A program made the translations under genes and the position numbers. The notes under the pieces were generated by a model. It searched no databases. It had not been told where the DNA came from and saw only the letters and a list, made by a program, of their open reading frames with translations. From Anarhynchus alexandrinus (Eukaryota; Chordata; Aves; Charadriiformes; Charadriidae), in NCBI GenBank assembly GCA_008711295.1, contig VUYV01000146.1, positions 983,730 to 1,047,729 of the forward strand: DNA of 64,000 bases, written 5' to 3'. Of the stretch, positions 11,341-25,900 are shown in pieces. Each line of letters starts with the position of its first letter. Position 1 is the stretch's first letter.

Positions 11341-13624
11341 CCCTGCAGGGCTTTCTCCGGCTCCTGTGGCCTGATGGGCCGCACTGGCAGGGGGAGGAGG
11401 ATGAGGAGATGCGCGTGTGGGAAACGCTGGGGCTCAGAATCGGGGTTTGCTGCTTGAGGCTGCGTTATGTGGTGCCTCTGAACCACTGGGAAAGAGAAAT
11501 TGAAAAATTATTGTGTCCTCCCTCGTATTGCATTGATTATGTCCTCAGGGGAAGCACACCGGTTCTGGGGTCTAGATTGGTGTTAAACAACAATTTAATG
11601 CATAATTTAAGTGCTTAGTACATTACTTCTGCTGAATCCTGGTATTATTCTCCATGGTTGTGTAAGGCTGTGTTGTGATGCTAGGACGCACACAGTTGGC
11701 ATGGGCATAAACACTGCCATAAACAGAATCATACACTTTTGTGCCCAGAACTGTGAATTCTTTCTTCCTCCTTACATGCTCACACAGAGACACACACCCC
11801 AGCGTGACATACATGCGTATAATACACAGGAATCATCAAAAGAGTGGGGTTACTGAGACAAACAGGATTATTCATGGCTTCACGCTGCTGAGCTGGTGGA
11901 CAAAATAAATTGTATATTTTGAAGGGGAAGAGAGAGATAAGCTGAGCTTTATGATTTACCCAGATAATCTGATGGTCTATTTTTAAATGCGTGATTTAGA
12001 GTTTCCATGAGAGGGAGAGCTGATGAAATGCAGGAACACTGAGAGGAGCCTTCCTTAAAAGCATCCCAAAGGATGCTAAAAACACTAGAATATTTCTCGT
12101 TGAGTAGGGATGAAGATAGCTATTTTTACTGGAGTACCAATTAGTCCTTATGGAAGTCCAGGCTATCCTGACTGCCCTAACACAGAGGCAGATTTTCCTT
12201 GATGCCAAGTTGCAGCTCAGTGTGGCACCTGCTCTTCTAGATGAACAACATAAAGAAGCTGACAATAAAGTCTGCTCACTCTAAATTATCTAACCAAGGG
12301 CTTGAATGTGGAACATTTTGAAGAGAGGAAATCTGCTCACTTACTTTCTTCACAGTAGTTTAACTCAGTTATTGAACAGGTGAGAAGCTAGCTTAAAAAT
12401 ACATAGAAATAGTTGACTAGCGGCTGATGTAACACACATATGTTTCTTCTTCATCACCCCCCCCAAAGTAATTTCAGTAATTTGTATGCAGTCCCCAGAG
12501 CAGTATGCCTTGCTGATAACAAGAGGCAGAAACCAGCTCTGAGTGAAGCAAAATAACTGGTCTGTGAACTTGTGTCACACACAAATGCACATTGATTTGT
12601 CGCATATTTGCAAGCAAAAGGTCTCCTGATTTGAAGACTATCTCTGTGTATGGAAGGGACTATTACTTTACAAAGAAGTTGTTTTTTTCTTTTCCAAAGA
12701 ACAATTTCGCAATGGTCGGATATTTAAAGTTGTGCAAAGGCTGCATCATCTGAATTTTATTTGCCTGGACTGAGAATAGCCTGAGAGAAGCTCAGCCTTT
12801 TTTTGTAATGGCTAGAATGGATGCTGGCTTGCTGTCTGGATCTGCTTCCCAGCCACTGGATTTTATCATGACTGTCCCAGTGCTGGTGCTTGTAGATACA
12901 GCATGCAGTCAGCCTGCCAAGGAGGCTGGACTGCTCTATGCAGAGCTGCAATAGCGTTAATGGCTGTGTTCTTTCTCCCAACCTCGTGCCCCCTAGCCCC
13001 AAGCAAATCTTTAAATAGAAATCTGCTGTGTCCAGAAATGCAGAAGCACCTGCACCAACCACTGAGGCCAGTGTTCTGTTAACGAAGCCTTTGATTTTGG
13101 GGTGATTCAGGCAGGGAACCAATATTATTTTTGTTTACCCTGAGCTTTAAGAGAGCGCAGATCTAGTAACTTCCATTGAAGATAAACTGGCAAGTTAAGT
13201 TGTCAGCAAGATCAAGCACTTCATGTTGTTTCAAGTTCAACCCATGAAAAAAAAAGGCATATCAAAGTTAAGCGGTTTGTTCTGAAGTGGGGTTTTGGAT
13301 GCACATAATCTATTCCATGCTATCTGAGGAATCACCATAAGCAAATCTTCGAATGCCAAAAGCCTCACTGACTTCCATAGTGCTGAATCAGACCCTGAGT
13401 GGGTCCCATGGCGTGCTTAAAATTTGCATTCATACGGATGTACAAACATTTCAGGATATTAAAACCAATAGATCAGCTCATTGTGGAAGAAGTTTGTTAT
13501 GAGGTCTACACAGTAAAGCACATTTAATTTGCAAGTGATAATTTTCTGATGACACAGTGTTGTCTGTGGGTGGTCTGTGGAGATCAAAGGCTCATTTCTT
13601 CTATCTCTCTCCACCATTAGAGGT

Positions 13625-13684
13625 CATGTCATGTCATGTCATATCATGGCATGTCATATCATGGCATGTCATGTCATGTCATGT
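13625..13684. repeat. Pentanucleotide array, 12 units of CATGT and variants
   Basis: Twelve consecutive 5-bp units begin CATGT x3, then CATAT, CATGG, CATGT, CATAT, CATGG, then CATGT x4. The middle part repeats a 15-bp higher-order block (CATGT-CATAT-CATGG) inside the pentamer array. This shows that variant units were copied by slippage or unequal exchange. It has no coding meaning; it is simply a microsatellite in ADCY1 intron 1. Confidence 0.95.
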
Positions 13685-16600
13685 TGGAGTTGAGACACAG
13701 GTGTGTGTAAAAGCAAGAGGAGTGGAGAAACCCAAGTACAGGGAGGCAAAGAGAGCTGGGGGAATAATATGGCAGAACTTTAGCTTCATCTTTCCACTCA
13801 GTAGCAGGTTTTTCATCAAATGAAACATTCCAATCTGCTAATCTGTCCTGCTCATTTCTTAAGAAAAATGTAATAATAGATAAAATATGCACATAAAAAC
13901 ATGGAATATTAAAAATATGCAACGTACTTGTGGGCAACCTTGAGCCTATTTGGAATAAGTTCATGGCAAAAGTCATTCTGACTTCACTGGTGGTTTTGCA
14001 TGTCTTATTTGACACTGTGATAAGGATGTAAATAGTGTAGATAACCAATAGCGTATTGGTGATGTTAGTTGGACTCTTTCACTTTCTTTGGAGCCAGGGA
14101 ACAAAATGCTTTTGTCACATAATGTGACAAGGTATCCACAGGTGGCTGAACCTATAGGTGAAGTTTTACCAGCTTGGACTGTAGGCTTTTTTTGATTGTT
14201 TTTTCCCCTTACAGCTTCCAAATGTATATTAGGTGTTTCAGAGCAGTTACAGAAATACAGAGCACTGCCCCAAGGAGCTTAGTCTAATTTCTGTTGTGAT
14301 GCAGTGAGTGGGTGTTAGAGACACTAAGGCCAGATGGGGTGAGAAAGGCAAAGGCTGCTCACAGAAATTAGTGGTGGCATGTGCAGTTTCATGAGTTAGT
14401 GTTCAACAACTTTTTTTGTCCCTCTAAATATTTTTGGCCTTTGTTTTTTTAAAAAATATATGCTTATTTTGAGAAAATTCAAAAGCAAATCATACACCAA
14501 CAAAGTGCCCTCACACATCACAGAAATCTTTGTGAAAGAGCAAATCTTTTGCGAAAAGAAAAGTTCCAACTTAGATAACAAAGATAACAGTAACTAAGAG
14601 CAGAAGAAACAAAGGTGCTATCATAAATTAGGGACAAAAATTCTTTTTTTTTTCAGCAGAGTGATGAAATAAATGTTGTAGTATTTTTCTGGCTGTATTT
14701 AAAACTGATTTTGTGCATGTATTTATTTATTTGCATGATTAGCACTTTTATTGATTCAGCAAGTACCAAAATTGTAGTAGGGAATGGGTAGACTATGAAA
14801 AGTATAACGTGGAGAAACTGGTAACAATTATTTAAAATAATTTATTTAATAATTACAATTTAATTTTATCTTAACTCTTTGCAGGTTAGTATTATAGTAG
14901 TCTGGAATATTACAAGGAATTATCATTATCATGCTAAAGTTAATCTTATTTCTGCTAGAGTTTAAAATGTAATTAATGAACACATCACTGATAGAGCTGT
15001 TAATCTCCACACCTTTGTCTCTCACACAGAAGGTAGAGTATAGCAGCCTAATAAAAAGGGTTGCAAATCAAAGACGACTCAGCTCCGTTGTCGTTATTAT
15101 TCGGTGCAAAGCTCAAGTTTTCTCCTTCATGCATATAAAGTACTGCTGAGGGACTGTACTAGTTCATTCTCTGTGGTGCTATTCAAGCATTAGTATCAAG
15201 AATATCTCTAGTATTGCAAGCATATCTATGCACGAATAATCTGTTTGAATTTACCGTTTTCCTCTTTTTCCAAAGATCGGGGCCACTGATCTTAGAGATT
15301 CTTAATACCTGCGCGTAAGTCTTAACTTTAGGTTGACATTTACTCCATATTAAAAGATTGGTAAAACTTTTTTTTTACCCCTGGTTAAAGTGGGATTTTA
15401 ATCTTCATTTTTGGCATGGGGATTGCCAGGTATTGACCACAGTCCTTTTACCTAGCAGCTGAAGTATAGGATTTTCTATGGAATAGAGAGCTCAGTGTCT
15501 TTTTCCACATAGAGTTTGATAAGCTGTCGGCTTCCTGAGTCTGCAAACTGCTGACACTGGTACTCTTCATGGGCTTGCAAACAATAACAGCATGTTGATG
15601 TTTCTGCAAGCTTGAGAAACAAGAAGGCTTTGGGAAACTGGCAAGAATCATACAGACTTGGAGAAACAGTAAATAAAAATTTATCTGACAAGTTTAGTTG
15701 TTTTTTTTCCTACTTAACAGCCTGGCGATAATGCAGCTTCCCTCCAATGAATGTCACCATATTCACAATTCTATAAGAATTTATTTTTTTTGGTAGCAGT
15801 TCTTTGCAATGATTTGTCATATGACCTTTGTATGGACACCTGTGGCTAGTGTATTACTGTTTGTATTGCAATAACACCTATGGTTCCCCATGATGGACCA
15901 GATGCCTGTTAACTAATCCGGTGAATAAATACATGCCAAAAGGACAGACTTTCTCCTTGGCTCCACCTCTTCCTCTCCCATTCTGTACTTTCCATTTGGA
16001 AAAAATTTCCCATGGAAATGTACATTGAATTCACTAATGATAAGCTCTGATGTTGTGAAACATCTCTCAATGTATCTTAGTCTTGTTATGCTCAAAATCT
16101 TGTTTATGGACAAAGAAGAAATGCATCTTCTATAAAGCTAGGAATTTACTTTTTTTAGTGTAACTGAAATCTTAACAGGCTAATCAAAGAATTATTAATA
16201 GGCTAGATCCCATTATTACCAAAGAAAAAGAGGGCTTCTATGCAGAAAATGTTTTAATAACAATAAAGCAGCTATCACTGCTATACACTCCCTTAGTTTC
16301 TACTCTCTTTCCTTGATGTTATGTTCACCCTTCCCCTGCTTCTCCAAGTCTTAAGGTTGATGGCTTCATTCTGCTGGTGGTGTTACCTGTGTTGGCAGCA
16401 TCTGGTGTCCGTCACTGGAAGGACGGGAATTTTCATGTTAATGGTTTCTTTCTCTTTGCTTTAGAGTCCACTTGGAGACATTTTTGTAAACTTGCTAACA
16501 TGCATTTCTGTTTCTTTATTGGTCTACAGCTCCATGTTGCATCCAAATTTACTACATATGTTTCCTTTTATGTATATTAGATACTTGTTCTTTGTTCTCT

Positions 16601-17030
16601 TTGTTACAATTAAACCCAGTTTTGTCCATCTTCAGGTCCACATTTCTTTAACTGACCATTGGCGAGTCTTTTTTATAGCTATGGGTGTTGCCTTCAGTAC
16701 CAAGCCTATGTCCCATCTTTTGTCATTTCATGCCTGTCCTCCTCTACACCCCCTCCCGTGTCTCCACTTCTCAAGGCCTATTCTATGTTTCCATAGGCTA
16801 GTCATAAAACTGTTATGCTAGCATACAAACATAAGCAAAAGTAACAGAAATTAGCTACAGACATCTGGTCAATTAGAAAAAATTGCTGTTATATCTAAAC
16901 CAGGTAAAACAAAGTGCAGAGAGGTCAAAAAAAGTGTAGCCTGGGAAGAGAAACTTTTAGTCCAGAGCAAGTCTGACATGCCTCAGTCCGAAGATCTTGC
17001 AAAATCAGTACAAAGCTTATGGCTTTCTGT

Positions 17031-17070
17031 ATAGCAATGGCAATACAGTAATAGCGATGGCAATACAATA
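17031..17070. repeat. 20-bp tandem duplication (18/20 identical)
   Basis: ATAGCAATGGCAATACAGTA at 17031-17050 is followed directly by a copy with two substitutions (an A-to-G at the sixth base and a G-to-A near the end) at 17051-17070. It is a small local duplication in intron 1 with no recognised function. Confidence 0.9.
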
Positions 17071-17400
17071 TTACAGGGCTATATGGTTGCAGTCCTTGTT
17101 AATATGTGTGTGGTTTAGACTGTGTCTATGTGTGTTATTATTGCTTTCATTTTAATGCTAACAGAGCGGACCAAATGGTGGCTTCATTTCAAAATGGTAA
17201 AATTTTATTGTCTAGACCCTGGTTAACAGCAACACATTGCACATAATGTTAGTAATTCAGGACTGTGTTTAATTTACATACTTACTGTGTGAAAAAGCTG
17301 TTTTCTTATGTGTTTGTGCTGCTCTGAGCTCAGGGGCTTCCAATTTGTATTTAAAGATCGTTGAGGCTTCTATGGGATAAGTTATTGAGGGTTTCTATTT

Positions 17401-17440
17401 CTTCCTTCCTCTCTTCCTCTCTTCCTCTCTTCCTCTCTTT
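17401..17440. repeat. Pyrimidine microsatellite (TTCCTCTC)4
   Basis: Four tandem copies of TTCCTCTC (17406-17437) with a CTTCC lead-in and CTTT trailing bases. It is an all-pyrimidine microsatellite within intron 1. Confidence 0.9.
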
Positions 17441-20400
17441 CATTTCTGAACAAGTAATTTTGGATATATTCAGTGCTAAATTCAGATGAGAAAATTTTGA
17501 GACTAGGGAATAGTTGTCCTTGATGTGATCTGCCATTTCTTCCTCTGGATTCAAACTTATAAATTGTTTTTTCCCATCTTGTTTTACCCAGTTATTTTTA
17601 TAGTGCAGTGTGTGTTAGACAGAACCAGTGTAATACAATATCTAGCTAATGCAGGTTTCAGTTTCTTTTAATCTAAACACAGCCCTGAATGTCTGCATGT
17701 CTATATAAGATGGCCCTTACTAACTAGAGCAGAAGTTTTCTTTCTAGCTTTTTCTTATCTCATTCTGTCACTTTAGATGCATTGCAATCTTACATGCTAA
17801 GTTCTGATGTTGCCATTTCAGAAAACATCAGCTATCATAAAAAAGATTTTGTGTCTATCATGGTTAGTTATTGTCTTGTACTTTCTTAGATTCAAAAGTC
17901 CATATACTCCTGTCTTCCCTACAAGAATGAAGTAGTACAAAACAAAACTAAATGTGGATGGCATGTATGGAAAGAGGGAGATGATCCAAACCAGCAGCAA
18001 TCCTTGTAGCCTGTAAGCTCTTGGTTGTGCCAATATGGAATAATTATTAGAAAATCTTTTATGAGTGTGGCAAAGGGATGGCATGGTTTCATGCGGGTTT
18101 CATGTTCTGATTAATTAATAATATGTTATAAGAAAATTTCATCTAGAACTTAAAATGTTTGTGGTTTACAACTCTTTAACATTGCTGACAGGAAGAACTC
18201 AGGCAGTATTAATTCCTGCAAGACCCTTGCTGTTGGGAAGGGGAGGAAGCAGTGCAAGCGGAAGAGGTTGGTTCAAGCTTTGGGGCTGAGCTCTGTCTTT
18301 GGCTTGCTATGATGGATGGGTCTGAGAAAACATCAGAGAGTATAACGTAACCAATATGTTTTGTTTTAAAATTTCTGAAGTATGTGATTTCCTTTCTTAT
18401 TTTCTTCCTCTGGGAAACTTTTCATGGAAGAAATTGTCTTTGCTTCAAATTTTTAAGATATGTACCTGGAGGAATTTGAAGAAACAGCATAGTTACTGCT
18501 GTGTCCACCTGTTTGTTCAGTATTTGGAATAACCAAACACAATACCATTACCTTTCATTTACTCAAGTGTAATCTGGGCAAAGCACTTCCCTTCAATGCA
18601 GATTAATATAATATGAATTTTAATTCACCTAAATGTACAATAAATATAATACAGGAATACTTATTCTGTATGAACTTTCCACATGATCTGATTCCTGAAA
18701 GAAATAAATTCACCAAACACATTATATATACAGAAAAGCTGTTTTCTTCAGCAGGATTTGAAATAGTGAAAAATCCCAGACATGGATCTAGTGTGGCTCT
18801 AAGGCAGGCAATAAAGTGTGACAAAGCTGTAAGAAATACAGTTATTTCTTTAGTTGTGGTTCAAAAATAACAGAAGTCCTTTGTCATCCAGAGATACATG
18901 TTGCACGAAATCATCTAAGTGTGGCTAATATGAAAAACATTATAGAACAATATTCCACTATAGCACCACTTTCAGACATTTGTTCTGGAGCAAGGTGTTC
19001 ATTACTGGATGTGGTTGTGCATCCTCCTATATAACTTTATAGAAGTAAACATAATTAACTGTACTTTACAGTGGTTAGCACATAAAATTAAGGGGTACTT
19101 ATAACCAACCGACAGTCTTTCTTTTTGCATAGGTTGCTCATTCATACACTACAACAGCAGAGAAATAATTTTGATTTCCATAAATCTGCTTATGATTCTC
19201 TCTTAGAAGATGAAAGTAATTATTTACCCACACAAAATCAGGAAATGAAATAACACTAATAAACACAATTGTAAAAGAGATTTACATAAAATATATCTTT
19301 AATTTGAAATATCAACAGCCTGAAAAAGAATATTGTGCTTGCGCAGAACTTGTGAAATTTGTTTACATGAAGTTGAGAATAGGCCTATGCCTTCTAAATA
19401 AAGAATGCCTTTCTTTCTGTACAGAGTTTGAGCTAATCTGTATAAAATACAATGTGGCAAAATGAAGCTTTGAGGTAAATTGATCAATGTTCATCCAAAG
19501 GTAAAGGATATAGGCCTGAGCCTCATTTCATTTTTATACACAAAAAACCATCTCACAGGGCTTTGGGAAGATTTATGTGATGTGCCAAAAATTCCTCTTG
19601 CCTGTAATATTTTCATCCCAGAATGATTTGACTAAAAGGGCACACCATTTAATGTGATCTACGTAGGAAGTCAAGATCTGTTTGTTTACCTTATGACATG
19701 AAAGTGGTTATGGCAGTGGAAAGGAACCTCTCCTCATGGGCAAATAGGCCTGTAAGAGAGAGAAGATATATCAAGATCAAATTTCCATTATTGCAGTTTG
19801 TCTCTAGAGACTGCTCTGCAGACTTCTGGTCACTGCTGTCATGTTTGTCAAAGATTTGGATGCTATTCCTCAGCTGGGATTATGGGTCACAGAGTTTAGA
19901 TGCTATGCTCTGGAAATTGAGGATGACCCCTCACAGATGTTTCTGTGTGATTCCTGGTACTGGATTCTGCAATTCTTGTGCTGATGTCTCTGCTGATCCG
20001 TGCTAGTTTAGTGCAAATCAACTGTAGTGGGTCTGCGGGAGTTGAAGAAGCCTGGTTTTTAAGTCCATGGTTGGATTAGCTATGATGAGTGCTCTGTCAT
20101 TCATCTGTGCTTTGAAATACAAGGAATAACAATGCTTTTCAAAACAGAGGAACAAACTGAGTGTTATCTCCATGTTCAGTATGTGAGTTCCCTCTTCCCA
20201 CCCCCAGTTATGTAAATGACAGTGGTGAATGACAGCTGCTTGAGTTCCCCCAGTTGGAAAGTGGACATTAGCTTATTTGGCCTTCTCCATGCAGCCCTCT
20301 CTCTATTTTAGGCAGCAGTAGATTGAGGAGATTGCATCCAAGCTAATTTGCCTCACCTGTTACTTAAAATAAATGGCTTTATCAATAGTCCATTTCTTCT

Positions 20401-22874
20401 TGCTTACGCTGTTAAAAAGATTAGTCTGATTTTCCTCTTTGAAGACACCACAGCCTGAAGAGGGGATTCTTATTCTAAACTGCACTTTACAATATCGAGT
20501 AATATTAACACAGTGGCTGAAACAGCTTTGGTGGGAGGGTAATGTACTTTTCCAACTGAAAGCACATGCTCTTCTGGAATATCCTTCACTGAAAAGCATG
20601 ATGATGTTTAAGAAGAGAGGGAGAGCTTCATTTGCAAGGCTGTTAATCAGTTCCATTGCTATTGCTAAATTCGAAATCTAGATGAGGGTGATTGATAGAA
20701 TTGTTTGGCATGGCTTTTTTATCTCAACAACATTATTTCTAAGCTTTATTTGATGTCTGACAGAAATCTTAAGGGAATCGTGAGTGCGCTCCTGAATACT
20801 CGCTGACTAGTGCAAATCTTATATGTAGTTAATATTCGGTGGGCAATATTTGGTGGCCAATATATAGGGTAAGCTATAGGATTTTCTTAGCTTGCCAATG
20901 GGCAAGGGACATGGAAAATGCACCTTTCTTACTCTTGGGTCTTAGGAGAATATACTGAAAAATTTTACAGTTGGTATTTTACAGTTAGGATGAACAGAAG
21001 TACTGAAATGGGCAATGACCCCTTGCAAAGCTATGAACTGATATTTTTGTAGCATTGCTAGCTTATCATCAGAGGATGCATTAATTAAAAAAAAAATGTT
21101 TTGCTTGCTTGCTTTTTTCTTTTTCTGCTGCTGCTTTTGTGGAAGTCCCTGTCAGTTTTGTGCTGGATACTGCAGTTCTTGGTGCAGTGACCTCTATTGA
21201 ACTTCCCCCAAAAGAGAACATCAACCAGATAGAAAAGAGGGAACATCCTCCTGGAGTGGGGATGACTGCAGAAGGGAGGTTGATCTTTTCTAATTTCCCT
21301 GAGGGTGCACAACATTGAGTCCCAGGACTTCATCTGTCTTTGTCAGTTAGTGAGTCTACACTCATGAACCTTTGTCCCAAATCTCTATGGTATCATTTGC
21401 AAAAGTCTCATTTCTCCAGTACGACCGTACACTGAAGAAGTGAGCTTGGCTACTGATCATAATGATTTTTCCTTCTCTTGGGTAAATGATATAATACCTA
21501 AAATAGGGAGAAATTGTCTTCCTTACAAAATGTCTTACATGCCCCTGAAATTGTCTTTTGAAGTTTACTTAGAGTTGTCGGTCCTCTGTAAAGGTAAGGA
21601 TTTGACACATATATAATTCATTATCTTCATTCTCAAAGAAATTCTTTTCACAGGGAGATATCAGGTGCTATCTTGGCTTCTTTTCCCTTGTGCATGACAG
21701 TTGCTGCCAATCCACTCATAAAAAAATAAAAGACTGAAAAATCAATGACTTACAACTACTTTTTACAAGACAGTTGAAAACCTTTTTCTAAAGTTGTAAT
21801 TAAAAAAAAAAAAAAGTAATCCTAGACCTGATATATAATGCACTGCTGAGTTACAGTAATCTTACTGTGCATGGTCCTAAATGTAGATGGTTTTATTCAA
21901 TGGTACAAACCTTGGAAAAAAAAATATATATATATGTAGATAAATATATCTCTCTTTCCTTATTGCAACTAAAGGGTTCAAGACTGGACCTATATGATGG
22001 AAAGGTCTTTTCTTCTTTAGAGTCACAGCTCAAACTTATGTTGCCAAAGTTCAAGTTTCTTTACTGTCTAAAGATATTTTGATGACCTACCAAAATGTGT
22101 AAGAAAGACTGATGCCGATAGTCCAGTTTCTGAGATGCAAATGTGAGGGTTTTATATAGCATCACTGTTGGTAACTCAGCAAGGCCAGCAAACTTAAAAG
22201 TTGTTTTCTCAGTCTGTGGGCAAATATAAGTGTTGTTTTGCTATGATTGCTTATGAGGTAATATGCATGTCTTACACGGCATTGTAATGAAAGTTCACAG
22301 GGCCTCTGCATTGGTGGTATTAATATGTATAACAACAGAATGTGAGGCAAACATTCTTCCAGGTTATTATGGAGTCTGCTGCTGTGTTTGACTTTTAACA
22401 TAATGGGTAAATACCATGATTCTTGCTGTGGCAAACGGGACATTGGCCCTAAATCAGTCCCAAGGGAGAACCAAGGGCTTTGACTTGTCAGCAACTGACA
22501 GCGGTGCAACATGTAAGTAGACATTGGCTACAGCATGAGCTCATTCTGTGGCATACTGCAATGAATGCAATGTATTTTGAGGGTGTGGGGTTTTTCCTTT
22601 AAGGAACCCTTAAGTCATCTGGAAACTCCCAGTACAGTAGTTCAAAAGCTGGCACGCAGCAGGCTGTCTTGGAGTAACCGAAGAAGGGAAAACCATTAGG
22701 GGTCAGGTTACTCATCCTCAGGAGAAATATTTCTCTCTCTAGCATCTGGAAATCTCACAGTTGTTTTCAGAGTTGGTTATTGGAAAGCTTCTTGGGAACA
22801 GTGTAGATGTCAAAGGTCTGCTGGTGGCCTAGACATAATACAATATCACTCTATGATATACCTAGATGTACAAT

Positions 22875-22920
22875 AATCAACAACTGTAGATGTTGATTGG
22901 TATTATCAGTCTGTAGACTG
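22875..22920. repeat. Two adjacent short inverted repeats
   Basis: AATCAACA (22875-22882) pairs with TGTTGATT (22891-22898) across an 8-base loop. Nine bases further on, CAGTCT (22907-22912) pairs with AGACTG (22915-22920) across two bases. Both stems are perfect but short. They could form hairpins in the transcript; no RNA family is recognised. Confidence 0.7.
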
Positions 22921-25900
22921 AACAGTTTCTGGGTTAAGTTCTTTTGGGGACTTTCATGTGACAAAGAAGTACTATAGGAAAAATAGGATTTAGTTTGCTT
23001 TCTCAGTCTTTGCCCAGTAGGTACAATGCTTCATGTCTTTCACCTCTCCTGGCCTCTTTTCAGGCGTGAATTTCTAGTCTGGCACACAATTCCCTGAGCA
23101 TTGTGAAGAATGGAGGAAGTTTTTTTTCAAGACAAAATTACTGAGATGTAAACAGATACTAGACCTCCTTTTAACAACTCATAAACACCACCTTCCATTT
23201 TACAGATTAATTTAGTCCTTATTAGACTGATGGACACAGAAGACTGTCAGTGTCAATCAAACATAATGTCAAAAGACAAGAAGCAAACTGCTCTTTGCAC
23301 CAGCCTGTTGATGATGCCCTCGGGGTCTGAAGCACACTGTTCCAGTGTGGGGTACTCCATGTACAAACCCTAACTCATGTTTGTGCCAGCTGTATAATAT
23401 ATGCAAACAGAACCGGAACTCCAGCTAATACATTTTCTCCTCTGACTCAATGGAACTGGAACACAAGTCTTTGTATTCAGAAGAGGAGAGACTTGGAGAC
23501 ACACCTTGGTGTGCTATGTTCTGGTGCATTCACTTTCTGCACTATGGAGTCTCTCTTTCCATTCTAGGTCAGTTGTGCCTGTGCCTTTGGTAAGGGTGGG
23601 TAACACCCCATACTGTCCCACCTGAGGCATGCTTTTGGGAATCTGTCAGTCAAGCTTAGTCGCACGAGCTTACAAACTCTGTCACTCAGCCAGGTTCGTT
23701 TTGGCAATACAGCCTGCTGTGTTGTAATCTCATCTCTATGTGGATCTTAAAGTGGCATAAAAGTGCTAACACATGGGTCAGATAACAGGAGAGGTAACAA
23801 AACCTGGTGATATCATCACATCTGCTGTTTATGTCCTGAATAGTAAACCATTAGCAGGTGTGATGACATGTGATGCTCAAGTAATGCCCTCTGAACAGGA
23901 TTCAGAAATCTCTGGTGTTGAAAGGCAGTGTCTAAACTTTTTCAGACTCCAGGAACACCAGATATCCAGAGTCTAGTAGGAAGGAAGTCTCATAGGTGAG
24001 TGATTAGGGTTACACAAATAATTAAATGGCCAGCTATTTCTTTCTGTTGATCAAAGCAGCTATTAATGGCCTAGTTTTACTCTCAGACCATGTTTTAATT
24101 CACCATTACCACTGAAAAATGTAGACCTGTGGATGTGGATACGCACTCCTTTTCAGCCATTTTTACCACCCAAACATGGTTGAAGCCCTGGACTGAATGG
24201 ACCAGGGAGCTAATGCAGGTTAGAACCATGCTGGATGGATGAGTTTGCTAGTCCTGTTCACACCTGCATGGACTTCTGTGCTGGCATGAAAAGGCTGGGA
24301 ATGGGAATGAGTAACCAGTGTAAAAAAGAGGGCAGAAATGATTTCTTTTTACTGTTCTGTCTGTTTATGTCCTCGTGTTGTAACAGCAACCGTGTCGTCT
24401 TCACTGCTACATGAACTTCTGTGGGATTAGCTTTAGCCTGATGACATCTTTTACAAATGCAGCCTAACTTTTCACTTTATAGCTAGTTGTGTGTGCATTA
24501 GTTTAGATACAGAAGTTTGAAAAAATAGGGAAATCAGGTGATAGAACTAAAGGCTGGGTTGATTTAGTGTAGCCAGTAAAACGATGTTTTTCATGGCTGG
24601 ATCCTGGAACAGCTTTCAGCATAAGTGCCAAACCTTTATAAGCAATTTGCAAACATAAATTCCTGTTAAGGACCAACAATCATATTTTCTTATGTTTCAA
24701 AAACCCTTTAAAAGTAACTCAAGGATCCCCACTTAAGCCGTTTATATAGAGGGACTAGTTTGTTAAATGGTGCCAAAAGAAGCAAGTGACTTTTAAAAAT
24801 GGCTAGAAGCAAATAAAATTTGTTTAAAAATTTTTAATTCCTACAAGGTGCCATTTTAGGCATCTTTAAATGACCCAAAACTTTAAAAATTGACTTATTG
24901 TCCCTACAAAAGTTTTATATTTATAACCAATATGGTGGACTCAATGAGTGAATCACTGAACCTATTAGTTCTGGAGCAGGTAATGATGTGTGTGTTGCCA
25001 AGTACAGAAGATACTATATGGGATTTTGATACAGGAAATCAATGGGCTTTTCATGTTAGCATGGAAATGTTATATGCATATGTTATTTCTTTCAGAATGG
25101 ACAAAAAATATCTTCTCTGCATACAAAATAGGCAGTTTCTATCTTATACTATTACTTTGGCTATATTTGGTTCTAAATACCTGAGTTACAAAGCAAGCAC
25201 CCAAAAAAACACCTTAATTTTGATAGCAAGGATGATACCCTGTAATAATCTGTGCTTTTCAGCACTGCTGCATCCAGTCACAGTCAAGAGCAGAAGCAGA
25301 TTCACAAAATATTTAAATTTGGTTTTTGCAGTGTCATTCAGGAAGAAGCTGTGCATAGTACTGTAGTTGCATGCATTCAAATAAAGATGTCTTGCAGCAA
25401 ATTCATGGAAAACACAAAAGAGCGCTTGCTGAAAATAAATGATGCAGTGCTATAACATACATTAGCTGTTTATCCTGAAACCAGTCTCACTTTGCAGTAG
25501 TGTCTCAGGGAAGCACTGCTTGCTTAAGATGCTTCTTTTTCAATGACTCTCTTCTCATTGTGGCTGAGGACACAGTAATACAAAGCAAACAAGGGATTGC
25601 TCACGAACCTTACATATCAAGTCCTAGGCTGAAATTCAGCTTGTCTTGTTTTTATTTACCATTGATGTTATGGTAATGCCTACAGGTGTCAAGTTTGATT
25701 AGCTTCTCAACTCGCTGCTTGCTGTACAAGTGCACAAATAAAGGCAATCCATTGTCCTCTACTAGACATGACAAAGAACAGAAAACAGACTAGAGATAGA
25801 GAGGCAAGATGATTTTCCAGAACTCAGAGGTCGGTGAGAATAGATTGTGAGTCTCCTGACTCCAGCTGCTGTTGTCTGGGACCAGAAATTCATAAATACA

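Noticed and set aside
12757..13122. 121-codon minus-strand open frame
   Set aside because: No recognisable domain or gene context; within the range expected by chance in an intron of this length.
13625..13684. Repeat array that might suggest CRISPR
   Set aside because: Units are 5 bp, directly contiguous and without spacers; the sequence is vertebrate. It is a microsatellite.
24890..25366. 158-codon open frame in intron 1
   Set aside because: No recognisable domain, overlapped by other frames on both strands, and no splice, promoter or polyadenylation context tied to it.
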